64,000 nucleotides of DNA from Cheiracanthium punctorium (GCA_038373885.1 JAWZYV010013175.1:992001-1056000); one strand, 5' to 3'; shown: positions 12,368-24,480, counted from the first letter of the stretch. Made by a program: numbers and translations. The notes: generated by a model not told the origin, from the letters alone.

Positions 12368-13085
12368 TAGAGCAAGAGCCAGCAACCGCCAGACCTTCGT
12401 CATAGTATAAAAGCTGAAACTTTCTCTGCGCATACCCCCCAACAGAGGTAGGAACAATCGGCCACTATAAAGTTTGGATGATCGTGGCTTTGTCAGGTAA
12501 CAGGTGGCAAATGTGTATAAAATTGCCGAAAATTTCGTCATTTCATAAAGCTTAATTTTTTTATATGTTCTTCTTCGCAGTACTAGAAATCACTTTATCC
12601 CTTGCCAGACACTTTTCCATCGTGGCAAACCCCCGTCAGACAACCTCAAAGTCTTGAAAAACGTAATTCTATTACAAGCGCGCTGCAAGAAAGTTCGCGC
12701 GTAAGAAAGTTCAGAAGTAGCAGTATAAAATGTGCTTGGCACTTTGTGACAGCTTGACGTACTTCGTCACGGGAGTTTACGAACACAACAGTTTTCTGTG
12801 ACTTTGAGATTGTCTGGCGGGGGTTTGCCACGATGGAAAAGTCTCTGGGAAGGGATAAAGTGATTTCTAGTACTGCGAATAAGAACATATAAAAAAATTA
12901 AGCTTTATGAAATGACGAAATTTTCGGCAATTTTATACACATTTGCCACCTGTTACCTGGCAAAGCCACGATCATCCAAACTTTATAGTGGCCGATTGTT
13001 CCTACCTCTGTTGGGGGGTATGCGCAGAGAAAGTTTCAGCTTTTATACTATGGCGAAGGTCTGGCGGTCGCTGGCTCTTAGACTA
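12368..13085. mobile_element. 718-bp fold-back (long inverted repeat) element with TTA target duplication
   Basis: Left arm 12368-12653 and right arm 12800-13085 are near-identical inverted copies. For example, AAGAGCCAGCAACCGCCAGA on the left is matched by the reverse complement at the right end, and CAAACCCCCGTCAGACAA near the inner edge is matched at 12810-12830. A unique spacer of about 146 bases separates them. The trinucleotide TTA flanks both outer ends (12365-12367, 13086-13088), which supports transposition. The short open frames here are produced by the inverted repeat and are not credible genes. Superfamily not determined. Confidence 0.8.
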
Positions 13086-13251
13086 TTAAGCTAGTTTCTT
13101 TCCAAGAAGAATTCTTTTTCCATTAAAAAAAAATTTCATACATCTATAATTGTTTTTTTTAACAATTTTGTAAAAATTTTCAAGCATTTGAATTTTTTAT
13201 CGAAATACGTAATACAACGTACGCTTTCTCTTAAACTATATTTGTAGTTCG

Positions 13252-13371
13252 TCCGCCCAGGTGGTGTTGTGGCAAAAAAAAATCATTCTATCACACCTTA
13301 GGTCCGGGTTCGACTCCGGCTTGGGCGGGTCCCCGGGCATGTACCCGTCCATTTGCAAAAAAAAAATCGGC
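13252..13371 (+). mobile_element. tRNA-derived SINE head (or tRNA pseudogene) with A-rich tail
   Basis: CCGCCCA at 13253-13259 pairs perfectly with TGGGCGG at 13322-13328, forming a 7-bp acceptor-like stem about 77 nt apart. A T-arm CCGG/CCGG encloses the B-box GGTTCGACTCC at 13307-13317. The D-arm region is damaged by an A9 run and the anticodon arm is not convincing, so this is not a functional tRNA. A run of ten A ends the unit near 13368, as in SINEs. Confidence 0.65.
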
Positions 13372-14509
13372 TCAGAATTAAAAACTTCCAGACTGATTCA
13401 ATTATTAATTATAATAAATCAGTTGAGATAAATGTCTGTTTAATTTTACTATCGGAAATGTAATATCTTTTAATTTCAAATACGTATGAACGAAAGAGAC
13501 AAACAAAACTATTCTTCAAAAAATTAAGCTCGCAAACTAAAAAAATACATTAATGGTGGTGAAAGTTGTTATAAACTTTTTATTTCCATCTAGACGCCTG
13601 GTAAAATCAATCATCTGGTTAGTCTTTAGAGAGTCCGTATTATTGTGCCATGATGGCAAGAATTTTATTTTAATGGCGAAAAAATATATAATTATAAATC
13701 TGTTTAAAACATTTAATCAACTTATGAAAACTTTCACTAAAAGCTTTTCATTTTGCAATTAATTGTTTTTTAAGCTACCAAATTATACTTCCTATTAAAT
13801 CTAATTTATAAAAACTGTTTTAGCTAATTGCGTTTAGTGCAATCAGTTTAGTGATTTAACAATAACTAATTAACATTAGCTAAATTCTAAGAATCACCCA
13901 GAGCGTTGTATTTGATTGAAATTTTAAAATAGTTATTTTGGGGGGTTTTATCCAGCCTTCTGTTAACATAAAATCTTTTTACATGGTATTACAAGGAAAA
14001 TCGTTAGTAAAAAGTGGAAATTTAATTTTCTTATTTTCTTCGAAACTAAAGGTATTTATAAGGATGGCATCTAATATTAATTGAAATCCATTACTAAAAA
14101 ACAACGTGACTACATCACGTATAAAAAAGTTTTATTTTTTTTTAATTGAAATCATAACTTTTTACAAAATAATGAAAATAATATTATATTTATCAAAATT
14201 GGTTTTTAAACCTAGTTTATTTAAAGTACCTTTAAGTTTCAATTAATTCATGTTCCTTCAATTTCCGTTTACTTTAAAATTTTGTTATTGGACGCTATTT
14301 AGTTTTATATTTAGTTTTATATCTAAAAACAAATTAACAACTAAAACAAATCAAACAAATTTTGCGCCCTATCTAACAGTTTTATTTGGTACACTATTTG
14401 TTTCTTTTCAGCAATAGAAAATTGTCATAGATATGGATTTTGAACTTAAATTTTTTAGAATTGGAATTTTTTCCCGCAATTGTCTAATCACTAAACTCTG
14501 ATCCCGTTA
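13372..14509. other. AT-rich stretch, nothing recognised
   Basis: Short chance frames only. No repeat or terminus was identified. Confidence 0.5.
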
Positions 14510-14805
14510 GAACAAGGAAAGTAAAGCAGCACTGGAGTAGCCAGTGCCATGGAGGGTGAACACTTCTCTCGGTTGGACTGCTGTGGGACCGTGCACACTA
14601 ATGGTAGCTGGTGCACGCAAAATCTGTTCGTGGCTCCAATGTCCTCCATATGCAAACGTTAACTCTTGGGGTGCCAATTTCAGATGCTGCGTCTCTCAGC
14701 TGGAATAGGTTCAAAATTAGGAGATCCCGAGCTAAATTGATCTTCATCCCACTGGAGCTCATTAAAATGGAAGCCACTCCCTTTCGCCCATCGCCGTTTT
14801 GAAAG
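14510..14805. other. GC-rich block of unknown identity, open on both strands
   Basis: About 300 bases with roughly balanced base composition in a region otherwise near 25-30% GC. Both strands are open for 60-70 codons (minus 14813-14598, plus 14611-14802). No motif identifies either frame. It could be an exon, a processed fragment or part of a mobile element. Confidence 0.35.
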
Positions 14806-14916
14806 AACAACACAATTAGAATTTTAATTCGGTAAATACATATTTTTTAATATTTTTTGGATCAGGCCTTGCCTAACACGCGTATAAGAGAAACATGCTA
14901 TTTCACAGGACAGTTA

Positions 14917-14919
<3 letters not shown>

Positions 14920-14954
<35 letters not shown>
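14920..14954. repeat. (TA)n microsatellite
   Basis: Uninterrupted alternating AT for about 35 bases. Confidence 0.9.
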
Positions 14955-14956
<2 letters not shown>

Positions 14957-14984
14957 TAGTTAGCTTTTCATTAGACAGCACGCT

Positions 14985-15105
14985 AAAAAGTGCTTTGTTG
15001 AATTTAATAAAGTTTGTTTTGTTAAGAAGTTTGGTAGCTTTGCTTTGTTGATTTAAATAAAGTTTGTTTGATCAACCAAATTCATTTAACAAAATGCTTT
15101 TTAAT
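14985..15105. repeat. Degenerate array of TTTGTTGA / TTTAACAAA palindromic units
   Basis: Repeated GCTTTGTTGA, AATAAAGTTTGTTT and ATTTAACAAAATG strings that also occur, more densely, at 16085-16265. The units approximate short palindromes (TTTGTT...AACAAA). Confidence 0.5.
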
Positions 15106-15475
15106 TTAACCATACGTTTGTTAAAACTCAGCGAATGAAATTTGAAATCCCTCAGCAATCCTTTTATGCATACGTCAAGGTCATGCGCAAGACAGTGAAG
15201 CACAAGAGCTAGACCTAGGAGAAACACATATTTATGGAAGAGTGGAACCAGCCATCTTCTCGACGATCCACGAAAGAAAATGCCTTTGGATGCGAGGACC
15301 AACCCTTTCATAACATTTATAATGCCTCCTTTCAGCATTCGAGTTTCCATGTTCAACGCCACCTAGTGGCTCGCCGTTTGCGTTCCGCTTATACTTTCTA
15401 TGACAAAATTTCTCGTGTACAACCGTTCTATCATCCAATAAAATTTAGGCCACTTTTTCAGACTCACCCTGTATA
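15106..15475 (-). mobile_element. Possible one-ended DNA-transposon relic starting CAGGGTGAGTCTGAAAAAGT
   Basis: Read on the minus strand, the segment starts after TATA with CAGGGTGAGTCTGAAAAAGT. This is the type of start seen in IS630/mariner-related and other CAGGGTG-ended DNA elements. A GC-richer block of about 350 bases follows. No opposite terminus and no recognisable transposase were found. The overlapping open frames on both strands (15072-15587) resemble no protein I know. Confidence 0.3.
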
Positions 15476-16084
15476 TATATATTTCGAAAATATTTTTGTA
15501 GTTTAAAGCGGAACACACGTTTTTAATTAATATAGGTTTAATGTACCGAACAGTTAAATTCGTATACCAAACCGGAAAGAAAATCACTTATGGTTAGCAA
15601 TCATCATTTTTTATATACTTTCAAAGGGAAAATACATTCATTTTCCAAATAAAACACTCGTGATAAAAATTTTTACCAGCTTCATATTACGTTTAAAAAG
15701 CGCTTAAGTTCTGTTAGTTGAGTAATTGTATAAAGTTCTCATGCCGGAACATATGCCATGAAACCGGCCTGTTATATGTCTGTTTATTTGGGGAGAGTTA
15801 CGAGCATTTCAAAATAGCTGACGGGTATGTTTCTTTTTTTTATCTGCTGCAATCTGGATCATTATTACTAAGTCGTGTAAACTAGGTCCATTATAATGAA
15901 AAATTTGGAAATTTTACACATTTTTTATTTTATTATCACAAAAGTGACCAAGCTATTAACGCAAAAGTACTTACTTAGTTTTTTGTAAGGGAAAAGAACT
16001 GGCATTAAATTTCTAGATTTATCAAAAAACTGAAATAAAAATGTTAATTTTAATAAATATATAAATTACCTACCTTTAATTACC
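15476..16084. other. AT-rich stretch, nothing recognised
   Basis: No coding signal or terminus seen. Confidence 0.5.
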
Positions 16085-16265
16085 TATTTATTTAGTTTGG
16101 TTAAATTAACCAAAAAAGTGGTTATTTAAACCAAATTGCTTTGTTGAATACACAAAATGTTTTGTTGAAATAACCAAAATGATTTCGTTATTTGAACAAA
16201 AAATTCGTTGATGTTATTTCAACCGGGTAATTTTGTTGATTTAACAAAATTGTTGTTGTTAAATA
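16085..16265. repeat. Array of TTGTTGAAATAACCAAAATG-like palindromic units
   Basis: A string of near-palindromic units such as TTGGTTAAATTAACCAA, TTTTGTTGAAATAACCAAAA and TTTTGTTGATTTAACAAAA, spaced about 25-30 bases. Related arrays lie at 14985-15105 and 52220-52400. Confidence 0.6.
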
Positions 16266-16975
16266 AGTTCACTAGAGCAGTGATACTCTCTGACTCCAGG
16301 GCTGCACTACAATCATTGATGTCAACCTCAAGTTTTAATTCCACTATGGTCCTCGATTGCCATAAAAAGCTGCAACGCCTTGCGGTCAGTGGGAAGAAGA
16401 TCTTTTACAGTGGATCCCCGGTCACTGCGGAATCCATGGCAATGAAATCGCCGATTCACTGGCGAAAAGGGGTGCCTTAATTCTACAAAGCTCTCACTCC
16501 AGTGTTCCCTATGAAACAATGAAACTTTTAATCAAAAATAGATTATCAGAAAAGTTCAGAGAGGGCCTCGAACTTAGAACATTGCAAAATCATTGGAAAG
16601 ATAAACTTTTCCGTGTCTCTAAATAGCCTAGATATAAAATGGTGGCTAAGTTTAGGCTCGCCACTGGCCATAACTGTCTTCTAAATATTTGCATCGGCTT
16701 CGTATTGTTTCAAGTCCTATCTGTAGTCTCTGTGACCTGGACCAGGGCATGGATGCTGACCACCTCCCCTTTTGCCAAGCCTTATCTAAGTCCTCACTTG
16801 CAGACCGCTATTGGGAGGCCATGGACCGTTTGGATACATAGACAATTTGATACAGCTAAGTTTTTTGTTCGTGTGTGTTTATTTCTTTTTCCATTCCTTT
16901 GCTGTATTTGTCTTCCTATCTTGCCATTGGAAATAATAATAATAATAAATAAAAAAATAAAAAAAGCTTTGAAAA
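16262..16975 (+). pseudogene. 5'-truncated non-LTR retrotransposon: RNase H and 3' end
   Basis: Plus-strand reading gives the RNase H segment ILSDSRAALQSL (catalytic Asp region). A frame change then leads to QWIPGHCGIHGNEIADSLAK, the conserved HCG...GNE.AD motif that carries further active-site residues. After a linker and a stop, a CxxC...H-type C-terminal motif (CDLDQGMDADHLPFC in one frame) is visible near 16735-16785. An (AAT)n/A-rich tail follows at 16932-16966, marking the 3' end. Everything upstream (endonuclease, reverse transcriptase) is missing, as is usual after aborted target-primed reverse transcription. Frameshifts make it non-functional. The same kind of RNase H is seen on the minus strand at 59930-61003. 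Confidence 0.8.
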
Positions 16976-19900
16976 TTTAGGAATGTGTAGATCAAAGAAA
17001 CACAAAATCGAAGCGATGTTAATCAATTATTGCGTTTCTGTGTTTGCTTCCTGTTTCATTTTTTCAACACTTTTCATTCATTTATATTACTTATATAATG
17101 TATCATTTTAAATATATATACATATTGTGTGCGCTTTCAAAGATGGAAAAAAATAATACGCCCATATTCCGGAAATTTTGCCTTGCGATTGGATAAAATT
17201 AATTCTGTTTTTAGTGAACTATTTATTACTACGCAATTCTGTATCCAGTGAAAATACAGAAGGGGGCCAAATTTCTGTAGAGATTTGAAAGAACATATGT
17301 GTAATAAAATCACAATCAGTAAATTCGGTGTATTAAAATTAAAATTAAAATCAAATATCTTACTTGTAGCCATTTTCTGATACGTAACGGTTTATTTCTC
17401 ACATTCATATTAAAATGATGAGAAATCCTTTTAGCAGCTTAATTCTAAATAACGTGCTGTAACCAAGGAGAGAAATTCAAACAATGAGTAAACAAAATTA
17501 CTTGTCAAATTCTGTTTAGCGGGAGAAATAATTTTAGTATTTTTTGCAGTATTTTCCCCACGACAACAAGTACAGACAGAATAAGCAACTTCACTTGGGC
17601 TTGACATATGCCCTGTCAAATCAGAGCATTTTAAATTAACGTGTTTTTAAATACGGTACAATTCTAGAGCTAGGATTATTCGAGCAACCTAGTTCTCAAC
17701 AAATAAAAGTCTAATCCTGGACTGAATCAGCACTTTTAATTCATATTTTGACTCGGTGCTATGCTCCCAGTTCTACAGAGATTTCTCTCGACTTTTCTTC
17801 AGAGTTTCATAACTGTTTTGGAGCTGTAGTGTTGCTGTAATGTGTATAGCTGTTGTTACTGACTTGTTACCTGGAATAAAAGTTTTCAAATACACTATGA
17901 CTGTTTTCAATTTTCCGATCGTGCAGTATATATACAGACAGACATAAGACTTTTATTTTCTAATATGTTTGAACTGATACCCCATATGTTGAACTATCAT
18001 ATTACGTACTAACTTACAGTCTTAGACAGACTTTCTGAAAACATCAATGTTAAACTTTATTCCATTTCTTCAGTCCATCTAATGTTTTGTGATGCTGCTT
18101 ATGAGGAGTTCGTTTTAAAAGTTCAAATGCACTGTCTTTCATCTGTTACACGTTAGAGAGCTTGATGAGACTAATTTAAATAGTACAGCCTTAATCCCGG
18201 GTTCATTTCTAATTTTCAAAAAATAGAACAGTTGATCTAGAGGTACCCGGTTAATAGAAGTATTTACAATTTTTAACCATTACAATGGAGCTAAATTAGC
18301 TGAATTCTTTCTACGGAGGAACGTTTCACCATGATTTGGTCCCATTGATCAGTTTAATAACCAAATCATGGTTTAACGCTTCTCTATAAGAAGATTTCAT
18401 CTAATTCTGCCTAGTTTTCTGGTGATATGTTAACTACTTTTATTAAAAATGTACGGCTAGTAGTTTTATCCTGATAGAATTTAGCATCATGAAGGTATGT
18501 TGGATAAAGATGGGATGTCTTTCTTAAAAATAGGTGTTAAAAAAATATTTCTGATTTAAATCTAAGGCGATTTTGACATTTTTTTCTACTTTCCTTTCTT
18601 ACTTTCTAGTACATTTTTCTCCTTTCTTTTAGTTTTCTGTTATAAGAGAATCCAGTAAAAACCATAAAATATTTAGCAAAACTTACTGTGTTTTGACTGA
18701 ACCAAAAGTTTATGTATTTTTCTAAAATTTTTCTGTAGCATATGAATATTTTCTAATGTCTTCAGATAAATATATTTATTACTCATCAATTGTAATTGCA
18801 TATTTCATTTTTCCCCTACCAAGTAATTTTCATACAACAATCTGCATATAGTCATACTCTGATAAAGATATGTTTTGGTATTAGTAAGTGAACATCATCC
18901 TTTTTGTCTAGATTATCTTTAAATAAAATTTTACAATTCTGTTTACAGTTTTTGTAGAGATCTTCAAAGACATTTCGATAGTTTTTTTGCGATTCAGATT
19001 TTCTTTTAAAACGACTTAAAAATATATGCGACTTTGTAAATAATACCAGGTGTACTCTGCGTTGTTGAAGATGCATTTTTTACCTTTATCGTACTCAAAT
19101 GTAACCTTTGACATTTTTTTCTTAATTTTGTCACTTTTTTTATGTGTAGAAATGGTATTTCCGAGGCTCTTTTAAATAATAGAATTAGCGTAGTTCGCGC
19201 TTCTTAAAGTGCGCTAATATAGTCTTCCATTCAATATTTATTTTCCAGCGTCAAGTTAAAGAAAAGAATAATTTTTATGATACATACTATAAATAAATAC
19301 TATTCAAAATTTATGCGAGAGAAATTTACTTTTTATTTAGTTTAACCTAGTTCTTGAAGATAGTCATTACAAAAATGTATCAACACCGTCTGTATGCCTG
19401 GTCTGAATTTCAGTTACCTGGTTCGAAATATAATTTTGTTCACCGAACACCTGACTCAAGAGGAAAACGTTTTAGTTCCTTACCATTCCGTTTAAAATAA
19501 GTTTTACTTTGTGCACTACGGAATAGTGAGGAAATTCTAGTCACCAATAAAAACTACATAAAAGAAGTCTGTCTATAAATGCTAACTCTTTTTTAATAAC
19601 TACTTTCCTGTAAAAGTGCAAACATCGTAACAGTTTTCATGTGGAAACCTCAAAACTATTCATCGCTCAAGTACGAGTATATTTTCCCAGAACAAAATTT
19701 TAAAAATTATTTCAATGCATAGTTTAAAAATTGATTTTGTGCGCTCTAAATTTAACAACACTGTTTCACAAACCCTGTTTAAGCAATTTTCTGTGGACAT
19801 GAAGTAAAAACGAATCCTTAGGTATTTTAGCATCTAAATATATTATGACACTATATTTTTACATTATGAGTTAAACATATATTCAACTTTGAGAGATAAA

Positions 19901-20569
19901 AGTCGAATGTTTTAATTTTTTTATTATCTACATTAACATTCTCTATAACTATTATACTCAAAATCTTCTACTTAAAAGAACTTATCGCCTATAATCTAAG
20001 GAAAAGATCGGAGCCAGTTTTTAATCAAATTTAAAATGTATACTCCATATATTAAAATAGTAAGTTATAAACGTTGGAAGTTTCAAAAATTTCTGTGATT
20101 TAACTATGGCTATAATACTATTGGTTTATTTTATTTCACCATCCAGTTATAAATAAATCTATATTTTCACAATTACAAAAAAAAATCTCAATCTATTCAA
20201 CGAAAAAATAAAAATAAAAACTTCTCAAAATTTAAAATGCTCCGAGATTTTTCTCAGGTGATTTTTCTAAGCTATGAATAGTATATTTCAATAAGTAAAA
20301 ATATTTTCCGATACCAATGCAGCAGAATGCTCCAGGCAACACTTGATTCAATTCGCATTTCAAAAATCATATTCTGGTATATAAAATTCTTAATGAGAAT
20401 TATCGGGAAACTTATTTTAAAATAATTAATCATTATTCAATAAATTTCTCCGTACTTTAATTAGGTTAAAATATGTGCAAGAATTAATTAAATAAAAGTG
20501 CTTTCACTAATTATAAATCAATCGATAAACATTCACACAGGTATGGGCATATACCAGTACATACTTGAA
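16976..20569. other. AT-rich stretch; weak solo-LTR-like block near 17690-17930
   Basis: No gene recognised. The block at 17690-17930 is slightly GC-richer, carries GGAATAAAAG (a polyadenylation-like signal) and looks LTR-like, but no TG...CA borders or target duplication could be fixed. Confidence 0.4.
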
Positions 20570-20837
20570 GGAGAAGGTGGCCCAAAATGATCCTAGCGGG
20601 CAAAACGATCCACATGATCCGAACGATTTTCTTAAATACAGGCAGCGCTACCGTGTAACACATAAACTAGTTATTCCAAGTCAAGAAGAAGCAATGGCGA
20701 TATTTAACGGTCGGTGTATTTTGTGTCCGAGTAGAATTCTTCAAAAGACTGGATTTTATCATATCTCTGAAAAGCTAAGCACTAACTTTCCTATTTCCTT
20801 AGAAATACAGTTTTTAATGCAGAGTAATATGATTTGA
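20565..20837 (+). pseudogene. Open segment inside T1 copy 1, unknown product
   Basis: Open frame of 90 codons beginning with TTG inside the terminal repeat, so its start is not credible. The stretch RVTHKL(V/I)(I/V)PSxEEAMA(I/V)F is matched by the minus-strand frame at 44155-43946 in copy 2. Many of the differences between the two copies are conservative or synonymous, which suggests the segment once encoded protein. Product not recognised; it may be a remnant of the family's transposase. Confidence 0.35.
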
Positions 20838-21467
20838 TTAAATGAATAGAGTATGTTTTTAGGAATTACCTTTGTTTAGTTTCTTGTGGTTTTCGGCGTG
20901 TTCCAGTAATATGGCCTACAGTGGGAAGCCATACCGCCGGGTAAAAAGATTCAGCACCAGTACTGGGTCCTAGTCATCATGCCAACCCTTCAGAAGTTCT
21001 CAAAATGCGCGACTCCCCATTACATTATTTACTTCTGCGTTTATTGTAGGCCATAATTTTCGAATTATAACTTTTAAATATTCCATTTTAAATTGCTTGT
21101 GGCATTGTTTTATTTTAAAAATTTCATAAAATAAATTGTTCACACTATATGATTGCAAAACTTTTTTTTCATCAATTATAGTCATAATTAATTATACATC
21201 TTTTATTTTGGCGATACAGAACAATCTACGATTATTTTCAAATGAAGGACCATTTTGCCCTTGGTTGAAGATAAAATGATTCTTTTCACTTTTTTTGAAA
21301 ATTCTATATTTTTCGTTATTTAAATTGGGTTTAAAATATTATTAAAATATGTTTATGATGCAAAATTTAGTATAAAATGTTGTAACAAAGAGCCTTAGTT
21401 TTATTTAACATTTATGTTACTTTACACAAATTTCTTCGTAAGGGGATCATTTTGGGCCACCTTCCCC
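20570..21467. mobile_element. TIR element family T1, copy 1 (about 0.9 kb, non-autonomous or decayed)
   Basis: The left end GGAGAAGGTGGCCCAAAATG mirrors the right end, whose reverse complement begins GGGGAAGGTGGCCCAAAATG. TA follows the right end (21468-21469). The left flank no longer shows TA. Inside, a plus-strand open segment (about 20630-20795, RVTHKLVIPSQEEAMAIF...) is conserved at protein level with the minus-strand segment of copy 2. The right half (21020-21467) is shared with copy 4. Three other copies lie at 24036-24480, 26928-27354 and 43374-44254. The TA flank and length suggest an IS630-Tc1-mariner/pogo-like group, but no DDE transposase was identified. Confidence 0.75.
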
Positions 21468-21469
21468 TA

Positions 21470-24035
21470 TATATCTGTATTTTATAAATAGAATGCATGT
21501 AAGTATCAGCTAAAATACGAAATCAATTAAAACTAGTTTTGAATATTTTAAACTAGAATTTTCTCAGATAACTTATAATATCAGGAGGAATTTGATCTAA
21601 CTGAATAATTTTCAGTTAGTACTGGAAGTTACTTAGATAAATCAGTAACTTGTGTGATTGCAATTGTACTAAAAACACTTCGCATTTTTTGAAAAACAAC
21701 AAAAACCCTTTTTTGTAGCAAAATCATGCATAAAATATGAAATATTTAAAATTTTGTAAATAACTCGCATCAAAAAATCATAAATTACGCCCTTTCTTCC
21801 GTAGCAAAATCTTCCATACATTGAAAAATCATAAATAAAATAGGTCGCGTGATATAAATGCAAAAACATTGAAGTCAACATAAATACCAAGTAATTTAAC
21901 AATCTTGATGAGTTACGTAATCTCAGAAATGTACTGAATTTTAGTATGGCAGCAAGACGGCAACTCGACTAATACAAATACTGGTCTTCTGCAGATGCTC
22001 CAACAGCTGTTGACTAAATCATTTATTGAAAGTTTTCTTTTCCGTAATCGACACGATTCCTCGAACATATTCCGATTGATTTATCATAGAAGAGATTTAT
22101 AAAATATTTAGCCTATATGTTTCATTCCCAATACTTGCCTGAAAAAGCGCCATTGAATGTGAAATTATGTAGATCCATCGCCATCGTTACATCCGTCGTT
22201 GTTACCAACCGCGCAATGTGTAATTACCTGTTCAGGTGAAAATGGCGGAAATTCGTAATCAGATTTAAAGATTCTTTGTTTCGTTTTCGCTCCTCTGTCT
22301 GTCGTCATCAATTGTTTACACTCCACTATTTGTAATTGTTATTTACACTGCACTATTTCTTATTATTGTTTTCACTCCACTATTTCTATGTATTTCCTTT
22401 ACTATTTTACTGATTTCCATATTACGTGGTTCATTCTATCGTCATTTACGATATTTTTTTTTGCACTGCCAATTTCCCAATGATAATTCGTAGATTCAAA
22501 TTTCCATTATTTTTATTTTTTAAATTACCGATAGGCAGAGTAAACCTACTCATTCAGTTAATTGCAGTCATCTATCTTCAAGAACTTATGATTACGTGAT
22601 CATTATTCATAAGGATTTATGTAAAAATTAAACTGTCTAGACAAAATCACCTCCAAAGAGCTTTCTACCATAAAGTACTCTCATAAAAAATGTCGACAAC
22701 TACAAAAGAAATTGTTCATTGTGCTTCATTTTCAAGAACAATGTAAGAAAATTCTCATTTTGACGAAATTAAAAAAGAATTGTCACAGTATAGGCTTTTA
22801 CTGTGATAAAATAACTCTCTTCCTAACCTGAGGACACGAAGTTTGTCGCACAAATACCTCATTAAAAGTTTTTATCCTTCCCATTTAAAGAATGCCTGTG
22901 TTTTGAATGGCCGGGAGCTCAGCATAATTAGACATTGTTTAAGATAGAATAATTGCCTGCTCCCTTTTTAATCTTTCCAAAAGACAAGCGATGCATTTAA
23001 GGCGAACAGCAAATTCAAACTGCATTTACAAGTGTTATTGCTTGTTAAGTTGTCTATTGACGGAGAAAATGGGTAGTAAATTGACCTTGAAGCTTGCGCA
23101 ATCTTTTTCGTGATTTAAGATGTGGCTCCTTTTTCAATAGTTGAATATATGACATTCATTGTTCACTGATAATATGGTTCATTTTGTTTATATATTTATT
23201 TATCTTTAATACTTAGTGAAGTGACTTTATTAGTTACAAAAATTTGTATTTTGCATTACAGTAAAACGGTAAAAATTAAAGAAGATTTTGTCAAAGAAAT
23301 AGTTACAATTTTTTAACTTAAAGATGAAATATGCGAACTGAATGATAGATATTGTTGAAACGACTGTTCCTATTTGTACTTTCTCTGAATTTTAAGCAAT
23401 TCATATTTTTAACACAAAGATAATGTCGAGTGTAAGTGTGTTATTACAATAGTATCCTAATGATAAAATTACACTTTAAAGTTTTATATCCAACCATATT
23501 TTTATATCCATTAACCAAAGTTTTATATCCATTTGTATAACCAAATAACATATGTGTGTACAAAAATCACAATTTGTGAACTATTTGCTATTTGATATCG
23601 TGCAAGAATATACACAGAATCCTTGTATGGAATATTTATAACACGAATGATTGGATATGAAAATATGTTTAATTCTGATAACTTTAAAGCTGAAAAACGT
23701 GTTAAATTCTCTGGATCAAACGTAAACTACCTTAAACAGGGACGAGATTTTTTTAAAAAACCTTGGAAGTAAAATTGTCATAAGTTTTGGTAGGAGTACA
23801 TAAAAATTTCTCTAAGTCTGAATTTTTTTGTGGGGAACACCAAATCAAATTTTTTGATCGTAATTGTAACAAAAAAGGTCGTAATCGACGATTTTAGTCA
23901 TAGTCGATATGATATAGCGTAATCAGCGAAATTGCAATTCTTCCTCGGAATTAATATTTTCATCTTTTCATTGCCGTGTTCATGATATGAATCACAACTA
24001 AAGTACGCAACTAACGTGGCACTATGAGTAATGAA
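21470..24035. other. AT-rich stretch with a short imperfect tandem repeat
   Basis: At 22311-22415 the phrase TTTACACTCCACTATTT recurs about three times at intervals near 30 bases. No gene recognised. A GC-richer island at 22150-22260 has no identifiable content. Confidence 0.5.
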
Positions 24036-24480
24036 AAAATCGGAATTTCTAGAAAGTCTCCAAAGGATAAATTCACCCCCAACCCAAAGGGGAAAATGGT
24101 GCTTCATTTGAAATAATTTTAAATTGTTTTCATCGGTAAAATGAAACATATAAAAGTAGTTATGGCTATACATAATGAAATAAAAAGAAAAATTACAATC
24201 ATATTCTATGTATGATTTATTTTATGAAAATTTAAAAATAAGAAAGTGTCACAAACACTCAATTGGAATATTTTAAAATTATAATTAAAACATTATGGCA
24301 TTAAAATAAACGAATATATAAATAATGTCACGCATTTTGAGAACGGTTGAAGGGCTGCCCTGACGCCTGGGACCCGGTACTGTAGTTTCTTCAGTCAAGG
24401 CATAATTTTACCCTACAATATGTCTCCCCATTTTAGGTCATATTTCTGGAACACGCCGAGAAACATCATCTCATTTCACT
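24036..24480. mobile_element. T1 family, copy 3 (truncated at both ends)
   Basis: Collinear with T1 copy 2 in the same orientation: TCTCCAAAGGAT..., AAATTGTTTTCATCGGTAAAA, TTTATTTTATGAAAATTTAAAA, then GTCACGCATTTTGAGAACGGTTGAAG, GGACCCGGTACTG and GGAACACGCCGAGAAAC. Terminal GGTGGCCC repeats are missing. Confidence 0.7.

Noticed and set aside
12646..12888. 80-codon minus frame
   Set aside because: Falls across the spacer and inner arm of the fold-back element; no protein features.
14857..15051. 64-codon plus frame with Tyr-Ile repeat
   Set aside because: Translation of the (TA)n microsatellite.
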